Assembly: GCF_001571085.1 (NCBI RefSeq)
Contig: NZ_BCTC01000004.1
Coordinates: 1-64,000, forward strand
Reading direction: 5' to 3'
Length of the DNA: 64,000 nucleotides
From: Azohydromonas lata NBRC 102462
GTDB taxonomy: Bacteria; Pseudomonadota; Gammaproteobacteria; Burkholderiales; Burkholderiaceae_C
Position 1 is the first letter of the stretch, and each line of letters begins with the position of its first letter. Under the pieces are notes generated by a model that worked only from the letters and a program-made list of their open reading frames with translations, had not been told where the DNA came from and did not search any database. Position numbers and translations under genes: made by a program. Shown here one piece after another: positions 1-11,155 of this stretch.

Positions 1-101
1 GGGACGAGGGCGGCGGCCTCGTGCCCAAGGCCGCCGCCCAGGCCGCCCTCCCAGCCGCAAGCGTGCAAACCCGCAGCGCACCCCGACTTGGGAGGATTTG
101 A
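1..101 (+). CDS. possible 3' end of an upstream gene (partial)
   Basis: The third forward frame is open from the window edge to a TGA at 99-101 and encodes an Ala/Pro-rich tail of about 32 residues. Nothing in it identifies a family. The extended Ala-rich C-terminus would suit a methyl-accepting chemotaxis protein, which would fit the CheW-type gene further on, but that is a guess from context. The other forward frames are also open over this short stretch, so the frame choice itself is uncertain. Confidence 0.25.
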   Translation, partial: DEGGGLVPKAAAQAALPAASVQTRSAPRLGRI

Positions 102-336
102 CCGGCTCGGCCGGGCGCAAGCTCCCATGGAGCCCATGCCCCGCATGTGAGGGAATCAATCCCGTGCCGAGCAGTTCGCCCGCCGCCGCCACGCCGCGTG
201 GCGGCCCCCGAGGGCAACGGCGCCAGACCCTGACGCCGGGACGTCGCTCGACGAACCTTCATGACCTGCCATCGCCGACCGCCGGCCCGGCCCATCACGG
301 CCAGTGAAGTCCCTCAGCCACGAAGGAGGAAACGCC
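102..336. other. intergenic leader, no gene seen
   Basis: No convincing coding frame lies between the stop at 101 and the start at 337. The only structure I see is a perfect 9-bp hairpin with arms 185-193 and 197-205 and a 3-base loop (CCG). It has no T-run, so it is not a classical terminator. A clear Shine-Dalgarno sequence (AAGGAGG, about 323-329) precedes the next gene. Confidence 0.5.
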
Positions 337-765
337 ATGCAGCAGCGCCCGCAGCAGTCCTGGTCCTTGTTCGAGAGCGACGCCACGCAGCCGCCGGACC
401 CGCAGCAGCCGCCGGCCACGCCCTGGGGCGCCCACTTCGTGCGCACCAACGCCCAAGTGGTGGCCGAGTTGCCCATGGTCACCAGCGTCAGCCTGGCCAA
501 CCTGTGCGAGGTGCACAGCCATGAGGTGCTGCGCACCGCGGGCCTGGTCTCGCACAGCGTGCGCTTCATGGACGGGGGGCATTTGCGTTTTGCCTACAAC
601 ACCTGCGGCGAGCTGGTGGAGCTGCACTGCCGCGGCGTGAGCGTGGCCATGACGCCGGACGGCTGCGTCATGGCCGGCATGCCAGGCTCGCCCCCGCTGC
701 AGGAATTCGCCGAGCGCACTGCGCTGGTCGCGCCCATGGCCGGCTCAGGCGGCTGCCCCCACTGA
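337..765 (+). CDS. hypothetical protein
   Basis: A 142-residue protein I do not recognise. The start at 337 follows a strong AAGGAGG ribosome site with good spacing; an in-frame ATG-less extension to 304 has no such site. Residues 1-35 are rich in Gln and Pro and look unstructured. The rest is a compact mixed sequence with no membrane segment, no signal peptide and five scattered cysteines that form no CxxC pair. It lies upstream of the chemotaxis-type gene on the same strand but is separated by about 450 bases containing a strong hairpin, so co-transcription is doubtful. Confidence 0.6.
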   Translation: MQQRPQQSWSLFESDATQPPDPQQPPATPWGAHFVRTNAQVVAELPMVTSVSLANLCEVHSHEVLRTAGLVSHSVRFMDGGHLRFAYNTCGELVELHCRGVSVAMTPDGCVMAGMPGSPPLQEFAERTALVAPMAGSGGCPH

Positions 766-1221
766 AACCCGGCGCGGCCTGCGGGCTTCGCGCCGCACCG
801 CTGTCACACCCAAAACATCGTCCGGGTCAAGGGCGTTTGTCCCAGGGCTGTCGGGGTCAACCGCCAGCGCCGCGGACCGTTGGCTGGTCTGACTGGACCC
901 GGGAGGGAGCACAGGCGCGCCGCCCGCCTGCTGCCCTGGGGAAGCGCCACAGGCGCGCCACGGGCCGCCGCGCATGTCCCCACATGCGCGGCGGCCCGTG
1001 GCGACGACCTTCCCCGGCGCCACGCCGGTTCCCCCATGCCCTCCAGCGTTGCCGCGCTCCTTGCTTCGCTCGCGTGCGCCAATGCCCCAGCGTCGTGCTC
1101 GGTCAAGACCCTTAGTGGTGCATCTGTAAGTAAATGCACCCATGGTGCGGCTCCTGTGCCTATGGCACGCACGTTGCGAACCGTAAGACTGTTGTTCATG
1201 TTTTACGGGACGCGCCAAGTG
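766..1221. other. long intergenic region with a strong hairpin
   Basis: This stretch of 456 bases holds no supportable gene; frames open through it are GC-driven. Its one clear element is the perfect 22-bp hairpin at 956-1003, listed separately. The last 100 bases before the CheW-type gene have somewhat more A/T, which would suit a promoter, but I could not place convincing -35 and -10 boxes. Confidence 0.5.
956..1003. repeat. perfect 22-bp inverted repeat (hairpin)
   Basis: The arms 956-977 and 982-1003 are exact reverse complements separated by a 4-base loop of C. The stem is almost all G/C. No T-run follows on either strand, so it is not a standard intrinsic terminator. It could still act as a structural block between the gene ending at 765 and the gene starting at 1222, or be a solitary palindromic repeat. 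Confidence 0.85.
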
Positions 1222-3783
1222 ATGAATTTCGAAGAATGCCTGCCGCACATGCGCGACGTCGTGAGCTGCGAAGCGTCGTTGCGCGACATCAGCCTGATGT
1301 GGCGCCTGATTGAAGCCACGGCGCGCATGACGTGCCCGGACGGCACGCAGGGCCTGCTGTCCATGCTGGCAGCCACGCGCCAGGGGTTCGAGTCGCTGGA
1401 GCGCGATCTCATTGCCAGCTTCGCCCGGCAAAAGGTGGCCAACCTGATGGTGGAGGTGGGCACGCCCGCGCGGCACACCATTGACGCGCTGGTGCGCAAC
1501 CTCTACGAGCGCACGGCCGACGTGGGCTTCCTGGCCACCGACCAGGTGCTGCGCGAGTTCCTGGCCGGCACGGGGGAGAGGGACGCCGAGGGCGTGACGG
1601 GGCGGCTGCGCGCCTATCGCGCCAAGTACACCGTCTACGACGCCATTGCGCTGCTGGACACCGAGGGCCGCGTGAGGGCCGCCGCGGGCAGCGCCGAGGG
1701 CTTCACGCACGGCGACCACGATCTGGTGGCGCGCACGCTGCAGGCCGAGGGTTACGTGGAGAGCTTCGGCCCCTCCAGGCTGCAGCCGGGCATGCAGCCG
1801 GCGCTGGTGTATTCGCAGCGCGTGCTGCACCCCAGCAGCGGGCAGCCCGCGGGCGTGCTGTGCCTGGTGTTCGGCTTCGCCACGGAGATGGCGGGCATCT
1901 TCGCCTCGCGCCACACGCGCAACGGGCGCGCCAACCTGGTGGTGCTCGACGGCGAGGACCGCATCATCGCCAGCGCCGAGCCGGCCTGGATGCCCATCGG
2001 CCTGCAGGTGCCGGTGAGCGCGGGCGAGGAGGTGTCGCTGCGCACCTGGAGCGGGCGCAAGTACCTGGTGCAGACCTTTGCCGCCGAGGGCTACCAGGGC
2101 TACGCCGGCCCGCCGGGCTGGAAGGCGCAGACCATGGTGCCGCTGGACCTGGCCTTCGACACCGCGCGCGCGGGCGTGCTCGACGGGCTGGAGGAGGCCG
2201 TGGTGGACGGGCTGCTGAGCCACTCGGCGGGCTTTTGCCCGCCGCTGCACGACATCATCGTGGCCGCCGACGCCGTGCGCCGCGTGGTCTGGAACGGGCA
2301 GGTGATGGCCCCGGCGCAGCAGCGCGACGAGCGTGCGCTGCGCACGGTGCTGGAGCAGATCACCGACAACGGCTCGCGCAGCGACGCGCTGTTCTCGCGC
2401 TCCATACGCGAGCTGGCCGACACGGCACTGGCCGCGCGGCTGAGCTCGGCGCGCTTCACCGCGCAGTGGCTGGTGGAGCTGCTGGACCGCAACCTCTACG
2501 AGCGCGCCAACGACTGCCGCTGGTGGGCGCTGGCGCCTGAGCTGGCCGCCGCGCTGGCCGCGGGCAGCGAGCGTGCGCGCGCCGACGAGGCCACGCGCGT
2601 GCTGCGCCACATCAACGGGCTCTACACCGTCTACACGCGGCTGGTGGTGTACGACCGCAGCGGCCGCATCATCGCCTCCAGCCACTCGATGGACGCGCAC
2701 GGCGGCGGCGTGGTGGGCAGCCGCATCGAGCCCGACACCCTCTCGGCCGTGCTGTCGCTGCCGGACCAGCAGCACTACCACGTCACGCCGCTGCGCCCAA
2801 GCGCGCTCTACGGCGGGCAGCCCACCTGGGTCTACCACGCCGCCATTCGCGCGCCGCGGGGCGGCGAGGCGCTCGGCGGCATAGGCATCGTGTTCGACAC
2901 CGCGCCGCAGCTCGAAGCCATGCTGCGCGGCGCGCTGGCCGGGCAGGGCGACGAGCAGGCCGCCTTCGTGGACCGCGAGGGCCGCGTGCTGTGCGCCAGC
3001 GACGCGGCGCTGGCCGTGGGCGGGCGCTTCGACGGGCTGCCGCCGGACATGCTCAAGCTCCCGCGCGGCCAGGGCGCCGCGCGCATCGTGGTGCGCGACG
3101 GCCAGTACATGGTGCTGGGCGTGAGCGCCTCGCCCGGCTACCGCGAGTTCAAGCTGTGCGACGGCTACGACGACCAGGTGCTGGCCGTGACGCTGCAGTC
3201 CCTGGGCCCGGTGCGCGAGGGCCGTGCCGCCGCGCGCCGGCCGCAGATGCTCACCACCTCGCGTCGCCAGGGCAGCGCGCCGGGGCAGGAGTTCGCCACC
3301 TTCTGCTTGGGCGAGGAGCTGTTCGCCGTGCGCGCGGACCAGGTGGTGGAGGCGCAGCCCTCGTCGCAGGTGCATCGCCTGCCCTCGGTGGGCAGCTCGC
3401 ACCGCGTGGGCATGCTGGCGCTGCGCCGCGACGGGCTGGTGACACGCCACGTGTCGGTGTTCGACCTCGATGCGCTCCTGGGGGGGCCGGGCACCACGCT
3501 GTCCGCCGGCGGCCAGGTGGTGGTGCTGCGCGGCGAGAACTTCGAGCTGGGCCTGCTGGTGTCGGACCTGCACGGCGTCTGGAGCTTCACGGCCGAGCAG
3601 TCGCAGCACGCACCCTGGACGGGCGACATGCTGCCGCCGCTGGTGACGCAACTGCTCACGGCCGACGAGGGCCGCCAGCTCATCCAGGTGCTGGACGTGC
3701 AGCGCCTGCGGGAATGGCTCAGCGGCCGCGCGGCCGCCGCGCGCCGCCTGACGCTGGAGGCGGTGGACTTGATGGTGGAGTGA
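1222..3783 (+). CDS. soluble CheW-domain protein with duplicated sensor region
   Basis: An 853-residue protein whose C-terminus (about 686-840) reads as a CheW domain, the scaffold that couples chemoreceptors to the CheA kinase. Residues about 90-330 and 420-650 are two diverged copies of one module: matching NLYER motifs occur at 93 and 424 and TVY motifs at 137 and 469, a period of about 331 residues. Each copy resembles a Cache/PAS-type ligand-sensing fold. I see no signal peptide or membrane helix, unlike a normal chemoreceptor, so it is probably cytoplasmic. The start at 1222 is chosen by eye; an in-frame ATG at 1198 is an alternative and neither has a strong ribosome site. No other che gene is visible. 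CheW assignment is fairly sure, the sensor fold less so. Confidence 0.75.
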   Translation: MNFEECLPHMRDVVSCEASLRDISLMWRLIEATARMTCPDGTQGLLSMLAATRQGFESLERDLIASFARQKVANLMVEVGTPARHTIDALVRNLYERTADVGFLATDQVLREFLAGTGERDAEGVTGRLRAYRAKYTVYDAIALLDTEGRVRAAAGSAEGFTHGDHDLVARTLQAEGYVESFGPSRLQPGMQPALVYSQRVLHPSSGQPAGVLCLVFGFATEMAGIFASRHTRNGRANLVVLDGEDRIIASAEPAWMPIGLQVPVSAGEEVSLRTWSGRKYLVQTFAAEGYQGYAGPPGWKAQTMVPLDLAFDTARAGVLDGLEEAVVDGLLSHSAGFCPPLHDIIVAADAVRRVVWNGQVMAPAQQRDERALRTVLEQITDNGSRSDALFSRSIRELADTALAARLSSARFTAQWLVELLDRNLYERANDCRWWALAPELAAALAAGSERARADEATRVLRHINGLYTVYTRLVVYDRSGRIIASSHSMDAHGGGVVGSRIEPDTLSAVLSLPDQQHYHVTPLRPSALYGGQPTWVYHAAIRAPRGGEALGGIGIVFDTAPQLEAMLRGALAGQGDEQAAFVDREGRVLCASDAALAVGGRFDGLPPDMLKLPRGQGAARIVVRDGQYMVLGVSASPGYREFKLCDGYDDQVLAVTLQSLGPVREGRAAARRPQMLTTSRRQGSAPGQEFATFCLGEELFAVRADQVVEAQPSSQVHRLPSVGSSHRVGMLALRRDGLVTRHVSVFDLDALLGGPGTTLSAGGQVVVLRGENFELGLLVSDLHGVWSFTAEQSQHAPWTGDMLPPLVTQLLTADEGRQLIQVLDVQRLREWLSGRAAAARRLTLEAVDLMVE

Positions 3784-3841
3784 GGCTGCGGGCCGCCGCC
3801 GGGGCGAGTGTCCAAACGCCCACCGGCCGCGGCCCTCGCCC

Positions 3842-5568
<1,727 letters not shown>

Positions 5569-5572
<4 letters not shown>

Positions 5573-6795
5573 GACGGCTTGCGCGCCGCGTCCACCGGCA
5601 CCAGCGCGCCGTCGGCGGCGCGATAGCGCGCCAGCAGCAGGTCGCTCTGGTCCAGCGCCTCGTGGCGCATGGGGGTGAAGGGTTGCGGGTAGCGCTTGAT
5701 CAGGCCGTCGTAGTCGCGCACCTGCTCCATCGCGTCGCGCACGCGCGGGCGCTCGGCGCTGCCGGCGCGCTCCACGGCCAGCGCCAGGATGTGCATGAGG
5801 TCGTACGCATGGGCCACGCCCACGGGCGCGGCGATCTGCTCGGGGCGCTCGATGCCGTAGCGCGGCCGCGCCGCGGCCACGAAGCGCCGCCACGCCGCGG
5901 GGCGGGCGCGGAAGAAGCTGAAGGTCTGGATGACGTTGAAGTCCACCTCCCACAGCGCCGGCCCGGCCTGGCCGACGAAGTCGCCGCCGGAGACGCCCCA
6001 GTGGCTGAAGAGGGGCACGCGCTGCGTCGCGGGCAGGGCGGCCATCTCGCGCACCAGCACGGCGGCCTCGTCGTCGTTGGCCACCAGCACGATGGCCTGC
6101 GCGCCGGCCTCCAGCAGCGCGCGGTAGGGCTCCAGGAGCGAGGTGTCGCGAAAGTTGTACCAGGCCGTGCCCACGATGCGCGGCGTGGCGTGGGCAGCGC
6201 TCCAGGCCCGCGCCGCGGCGTGGTTGCTGCGGCCCCAGCCGGTGTTGGTCAGCAGCAGCCCAACGCTGTGGAGGCCGCGCGCGGCGCAGCTTTGCAGCAG
6301 CCGCGGCATGGCCAGGCTGTCGCGCAGCGACAGCCGGAACACGTAGTTGGGCCGCATGCCGTTGTCCACGATGGCGTCGGCCGAAGACCAGGGCGCCATG
6401 AGCAGGGTGCGGCTCTCGCGTATGAGGTCCATCTCCTCCAGCACCACGGGGCTGAAGCGCCCGGCGAAGACGGCCAGCAGCCCCGGCATGGCGGCGAACT
6501 CGCGCAAGTTCCTGATGCCGCGCGCGGCGATGGAGCCGTGGTCGCGCGTGACCAGCTCGAAGCGCCGCCCGCCCAACACGCCGCCGCGGCGCTCTATCTC
6601 GTCGAGCGCGCAGCGGATGCCCATTTCCACCGCCTGCGCCGAGCGGCTGTTTTGCAGGCTGAACTCGCCGTCCATGCCGATGAGGATGGGCGCGGCGCTG
6701 TGCTGGCCGGGGGCGGGGTGCGCCAGGCCCGGCCAGGTACCGGACACGGATACGGCGGCCAAGCTTTGGACGATGCGACGACGACGGGGCTGCAT
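5569..6795 (-). CDS. periplasmic binding protein of the branched-chain amino acid (Leu/Ile/Val-type) family
   Basis: A 408-residue exported protein. The N-terminus has an Arg-rich stretch then a hydrophobic segment, ending near residue 25-33, consistent with a Sec or possibly Tat signal peptide. The mature part resembles type I periplasmic ligand-binding proteins (two Rossmann-like lobes), the family that includes LivJ and the ABC transporter substrate proteins for amino acids, amides and urea. No permease or ATPase gene is nearby. Instead the gene overlaps the histidine kinase by four bases, so I infer that it serves as the ligand-sensing partner of that kinase. The ligand is unknown. It is divergent from pyrC, with 99 bases between start codons. 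Confidence 0.8.
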
Positions 6796-6894
6796 GACTT
6801 TCAGGTCGCGGATTCTGCCGCCTGCAACGCAGCAAAAAGGAGCCCTGCGGTGGTTGGCCAGGGGCCATGGAGGCCGGATGAGAAAATCCGCCCC

Positions 6895-7932
6895 ATGAAT
6901 GCCCCGCAATCGCTGACCCTCACCCGCCCCGACGACTGGCACCTGCACGTGCGCGACGGCGCGGCGCTGCAGTCCGTCGTCCCGCACACGGCGCGCCAGT
7001 TCGGCCGCGCCATCATCATGCCCAACCTGCGCCCGCCCGTGACCACGGCCGAGCAGGCGCTGGCCTACCGCGAGCGCATCCTCGCCGCGGTGCCCGCGGG
7101 CGTGGCCTTCGAGCCGCTGATGACGCTGTACCTCACCGACCGGCTGCCCCCGGCCGAGATCGCCAAGGCCAAGGCCGCCGGCGTCGTCGCCGCCAAGCTC
7201 TACCCGGCCGGCGCCACCACCAACAGCGACGCGGGCGTCACCGACATCAAGCTCACCTACCCGACGCTGGAAGCCATGCAGCGCGAGGGCCTGAAGCTGC
7301 TGGTGCACGGCGAGGTCACCAACGCCGACATCGACCTCTTCGACCGCGAGGCCGTGTTCATCGACCGCGTGCTCATCCCGCTGCGCCGCGACTTCCCCGA
7401 GCTCAAGATCGTCTTCGAGCACATCACCACGCGCGAGGCCGCGCAGTACGTGGCCCAGGCCGACGCCCACACCGCCGCCACCATCACCGCGCACCACCTG
7501 CTCTACAACCGCAACGCCATCTTCACCGGCGGCATACGCCCGCATTACTACTGCCTGCCGGTCCTCAAGCGCGAGGAGCACCGCCAAGCCCTGGTGCAGG
7601 CCGCCACCTCCGGCAGCGCGAAATTCTTCCTGGGCACCGACAGCGCCCCGCACGCGGCGCATCTGAAAGAGCACGCCAGCGGCTGCGCGGGCTGCTACAC
7701 GGCGCTCTCCGCGCTGGAGCTCTACGCCCAGGCATTCGAGGCCGCCGGTGCGCTGGACAAGCTCGAAGGCTTTGCCAGCGTCCACGGCCCCGACTTCTAC
7801 GGCCTGCCGCGCAACAGCGGCACCGTGACCCTGGTGCGCGAGGACTGGACGCTGCCGGAAACCGTGCCCTTCGGCGACGCGGCCCTCAAGCCGCTGTGCG
7901 CCGGCGAAGTGTTGCACTGGAAGCTGGCCTGA
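6895..7932 (+). CDS. pyrC: dihydroorotase (pyrimidine synthesis)
   Basis: A 345-residue zinc amidohydrolase that closes carbamoyl aspartate to dihydroorotate, the third step of UMP synthesis in the cytoplasm. The metal-binding HLH pair is at 16-18, the lysine that is carbamylated to bridge the zincs is K101 (KLYPAG), and further histidines are seen in VHGEV, FEHIT and the catalytic TDSAPH motif. Length and motifs match the short class II enzymes of the E. coli PyrC type. The ATG at 6895 begins the conserved N-terminus directly before the HLH motif. It is transcribed away from the binding-protein gene and is followed 25 bases later by a DUF3025-type gene. Confidence 0.97.
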   Translation: MNAPQSLTLTRPDDWHLHVRDGAALQSVVPHTARQFGRAIIMPNLRPPVTTAEQALAYRERILAAVPAGVAFEPLMTLYLTDRLPPAEIAKAKAAGVVAAKLYPAGATTNSDAGVTDIKLTYPTLEAMQREGLKLLVHGEVTNADIDLFDREAVFIDRVLIPLRRDFPELKIVFEHITTREAAQYVAQADAHTAATITAHHLLYNRNAIFTGGIRPHYYCLPVLKREEHRQALVQAATSGSAKFFLGTDSAPHAAHLKEHASGCAGCYTALSALELYAQAFEAAGALDKLEGFASVHGPDFYGLPRNSGTVTLVREDWTLPETVPFGDAALKPLCAGEVLHWKLA

Positions 7933-7957
7933 GCCGCCGCCGCGTTCGCCGCACGCC

Positions 7958-8791
7958 GTGAGCCCACCCCGCAGGACGCGCCTGCCCGTGGCGCGCTTGC
8001 CGCTGCGCGGGGCTTTCGAGGCCATTGACTGGGACGCCCCCTGGCTTGCGCCCTACCGCGCGCACGGCCAGGCCGCCTGCGCCGCGGTGTTGGGCGGCGC
8101 GGGCGTCGCGCAGGCGCTCAATGCCGTGCCGGCGCGGGCGCAGGTGCGGCTGGCCGCCGGAGCGTTGCGCTTCGTGCCTCAATCCGAGCTGCCGCCGGGC
8201 GAGGCCTATGAAAGTTTTATTTTCCGCACCGCCTGCGTGCCCACGCGCGACCATTTGCACGACTTCTTCAACGGCCTGGTGTGGCTCGCGGAGCCGGCGT
8301 TGAAAGTGAGGCTCAACGAGCTGCACGCGCAGGTGCTGGCGGTGGAGGGCGTGCAGCCGCGGCGCAGCCCGTTGCGCGACGCGCTCACGCTGCTGGACGA
8401 AAGCGGCGCACTGCTGGACGCCCCGGCCGACGCCGTGGCGCTGTTGCGCGCGCGGCGCTGGCGCGAGCTGCTGGTGGCGCAGCGCGGGCGCTGGCTGAGC
8501 GGTGAGATCCGGCTGCGCCTCATCGGCCACGCCGTGATGGAGCAACTGGTGCAGCCCTACAAGGGCATCACGGCCCATGTGTGGCCCGCCGGCGCCGTGC
8601 GGGCGCTGGACGCGGGCGTGCAGGTGCTGCAGCCGCGGCCCTTCCTGCCGCTGCCCGTGCTGGGCGTGCCGCCGTGGTGGGCGGCCAACGCCCAGCCGGG
8701 CTTCTACGAGGACGAGGCGGTGTTCAGGCCGCTGCCGTCGCCGGCGTCGGCCGACTCGGTGCGGTTGCGCCCTGCCAGCTTGGCGCGGTAG
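7958..8791 (+). CDS. DUF3025-like protein of unknown function
   Basis: A 277-residue protein that resembles the DUF3025 family, found beside pyrC in many Burkholderiales. It is Ala/Leu/Arg-rich, has no signal peptide or membrane helix, and contains a conserved-looking block (HDFFNGLVWL) around residues 105-115 and a tryptophan-rich PWWAAN segment near the C-terminus. The start is a GTG 25 bases after the pyrC stop, suggesting co-transcription. The last 88 bases overlap the end of the diguanylate cyclase gene on the other strand. The biochemical role is not known to me. Confidence 0.75.
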   Translation: MSPPRRTRLPVARLPLRGAFEAIDWDAPWLAPYRAHGQAACAAVLGGAGVAQALNAVPARAQVRLAAGALRFVPQSELPPGEAYESFIFRTACVPTRDHLHDFFNGLVWLAEPALKVRLNELHAQVLAVEGVQPRRSPLRDALTLLDESGALLDAPADAVALLRARRWRELLVAQRGRWLSGEIRLRLIGHAVMEQLVQPYKGITAHVWPAGAVRALDAGVQVLQPRPFLPLPVLGVPPWWAANAQPGFYEDEAVFRPLPSPASADSVRLRPASLAR

Positions 8792-9699
8792 AGGGCGCGG
8801 TCGGCGCGGGTGATGAGGCTGTCCATGCTGTCGCCGCTCAGGGCCTGGGCCACGCCGGCGGAAAAGCTGAAGGGCAGCCGCGCGCCGCCGTCCAGCATCA
8901 GCGGCTGCAGCTGGCAGCGCAGCCGCTCCACGATCTCCAGCGCCTGTTCCTGGCGCGCGCCGGGCGTGAGCAGCAGGAATTCCTCGCCGCCAATGCGGCC
9001 GAAGAGGTCGCCATTGCGCAGCACGGCGAACGCCTGCGCGGCGAGGCTGCGCAGCACGGCGTCGCCCATGTCGTGGCCGTGGCCGTCGTTGATGCGCTTG
9101 AAGTGGTCCAGGTCTATGAGGGCCACGCTGCAGGGCTGGCCCGCCAAGTCGCAGCACTGCAACGCCATCAGGCCGTACTCGAACACGTGGCGCCGGTTGG
9201 GTGCGCCGGTGAGCATGTCGGTGCGCGCATCCTGCTCGGCCTGCGCTTGGGCGCGGCGCAGCATCAGCTCGCCCTGCTTGAGCTCGGTGATGTCGGTGGA
9301 CACGCTCAGCAGCCAGCCCGACTCCAGCAGCGTGTGCGTCATGCGCAGCCAGCGGCCGTCCAGGGTGTCCACTTCGAAGGCGCGGTAGGGCAGGCGCCGG
9401 CGGCGCGGGAGGCGGTCGCGCAAAAAGGCTTCGACGTCGCCGCCGTCGATGCGCACGCCCAAGCCGCGCCGGGAGTTGTGCTGCACCAGCTCGGCAAAGG
9501 GCACGGGCAGCGCCAGCCCGTCCAGGAAGCGCTGCGCGAAGGCCGGGTTGCACCAGCAGAGCTGGTCGCACGCGTCGAACAGCGCCACCAGCAGCTCGCT
9601 CTCGGCCAGAGCCTGCACCAGGGCGGCCGCCACGGGCGGGGGCGGTGTGCCGGCCGGGTTCGGCGCGGCAACGAGAGGCAAGAGTGGCGTGGTCTTCAA
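8704..9699 (-). CDS. PAS-GGDEF diguanylate cyclase
   Basis: A 331-residue enzyme predicted to make cyclic di-GMP from two GTP. The N-terminal half (about 20-150) looks like a PAS sensor ending in the usual DITELK linker; the GGDEF domain follows (about 165-320). The active-site signature is intact as GGEEF at 237-241, and an RxxD inhibitory site (RNGD, 228-231) sits exactly five residues before it, so the enzyme should be product-inhibited. No membrane helix is present, so it is cytoplasmic. Its 3' end overlaps the convergent DUF3025 gene by 88 bases. The signal sensed by the PAS domain is unknown. Confidence 0.92.
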   Translation of the reverse strand: MKTTPLLPLVAAPNPAGTPPPPVAAALVQALAESELLVALFDACDQLCWCNPAFAQRFLDGLALPVPFAELVQHNSRRGLGVRIDGGDVEAFLRDRLPRRRRLPYRAFEVDTLDGRWLRMTHTLLESGWLLSVSTDITELKQGELMLRRAQAQAEQDARTDMLTGAPNRRHVFEYGLMALQCCDLAGQPCSVALIDLDHFKRINDGHGHDMGDAVLRSLAAQAFAVLRNGDLFGRIGGEEFLLLTPGARQEQALEIVERLRCQLQPLMLDGGARLPFSFSAGVAQALSGDSMDSLITRADRALYRAKLAGRNRTESADAGDGSGLNTASSS

Positions 9700-9741
9700 G
9701 GGCGGCTTGGCGTGGCGGGGAGGGGGTTGGGAAAGCCGCCC
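9700..9741. repeat. 9-bp inverted repeat between cysK and the GGDEF gene
   Basis: Arms 9700-9708 and 9733-9741 are exact reverse complements around a 24-base loop. It lies downstream of cysK and just upstream of the GGDEF start, and has no T-run. It may weaken read-through from cysK or simply be chance in GC-rich DNA. Confidence 0.35.
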
Positions 9742-9772
9742 CGGTCGCGTGCGGGCCGGGGCGGGCGCAGCG

Positions 9773-10690
<918 letters not shown>

Positions 10691-10716
10691 TGTGGGAGCT
10701 CCGTTCTTGGTGCGGC

Positions 10717-10722
10717 GATAAT
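10717..10722 (+). promoter_or_regulatory. -10 box of the RNase P RNA promoter
   Basis: GATAAT lies eight bases before the apparent 5' end of the RNA at about 10730, the right distance for a -10 element. I see no good -35 hexamer 17 bases upstream. Confidence 0.5.
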
Positions 10723-10729
10723 GTCGGTG

Positions 10730-11071
10730 TGAAGCAGGCCAGACCGCCGCTGGTGCACCACGCCGCAAGGCGGCACTGGAGGAAGGTCCGGACTGCACAG
10801 GGCAGCGTAGCAGCTAACGGCTGTCCACCGCGAGGTGAGGATCAGAGCAACAGAGACGAGTCCGCGAGCCGCAAGGCCCGCGGGGTGAAACGGGCAATCT
10901 CTACGCGCAGCAACACCAAATAGGCCGGCGATGATGTGGCTCCGCGGAGCCGGCGGGTAGGTGGCATCGAGCCGTGCGAGCGATCCACGGCCCAGAGGAA
11001 TGGCGGTCACGGCCGCGGCGCCCGCAAGGGCGCCACGGCTGCACAGAATCCGGCCCATCGGCTTGCTTCAC
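10730..11071 (+). ncRNA. rnpB: RNase P RNA, class A
   Basis: This is the catalytic RNA that trims 5' leaders from precursor tRNAs. The diagnostic conserved core GAGGAAGGTCCGGACTGCAC lies at about 10780, and the second universal block, AGAGACGAG then GGGTGAAACGGGCAATCTCTACG, follows. The two ends pair with each other (GTGAAGCA at the 5' end and TGCTTCAC at the 3' end), which fixes the limits to within a few bases. The length of about 340 bases is typical of bacterial type A molecules. A -10-like GATAAT sits immediately upstream and paired hairpins lie just downstream. Confidence 0.95.
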
Positions 11072-11083
11072 AACATATTCAAG

Positions 11084-11127
11084 GCACGCGCGCATGGCGC
11101 GCGTGCGCAAGGCCGCGGCAGCGGCCT
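11084..11127. terminator. paired hairpins between rnpB and nnrD
   Basis: A perfect 10-bp hairpin (11084-11093 with 11097-11106, loop ATG) is followed by a perfect 7-bp hairpin (11110-11116 with 11121-11127). They lie between two convergent genes, where a bidirectional terminator is expected. No long T-run follows, so termination by these alone is uncertain. Confidence 0.55.
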
Positions 11128-11155
11128 CCAAACCCCGGCGCGCTCCGGCGCGGCC

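Noticed and set aside
880-1221. Longer N-terminal extension of the CheW-type protein (open to 880)
   Set aside because: The extra residues are Arg/Ala/Pro-rich and include the strong hairpin, as expected from a non-coding GC-rich region.
745-3651. Very long open frame on the minus strand, antisense to the CheW-type gene
   Set aside because: It is rich in His, Arg, Gln and Ala in the way GC-rich shadow frames are, and mirrors a well-supported gene.
6347-6898. Plus-strand frame upstream of pyrC
   Set aside because: It is the antisense shadow of the binding-protein gene and has no ribosome site.
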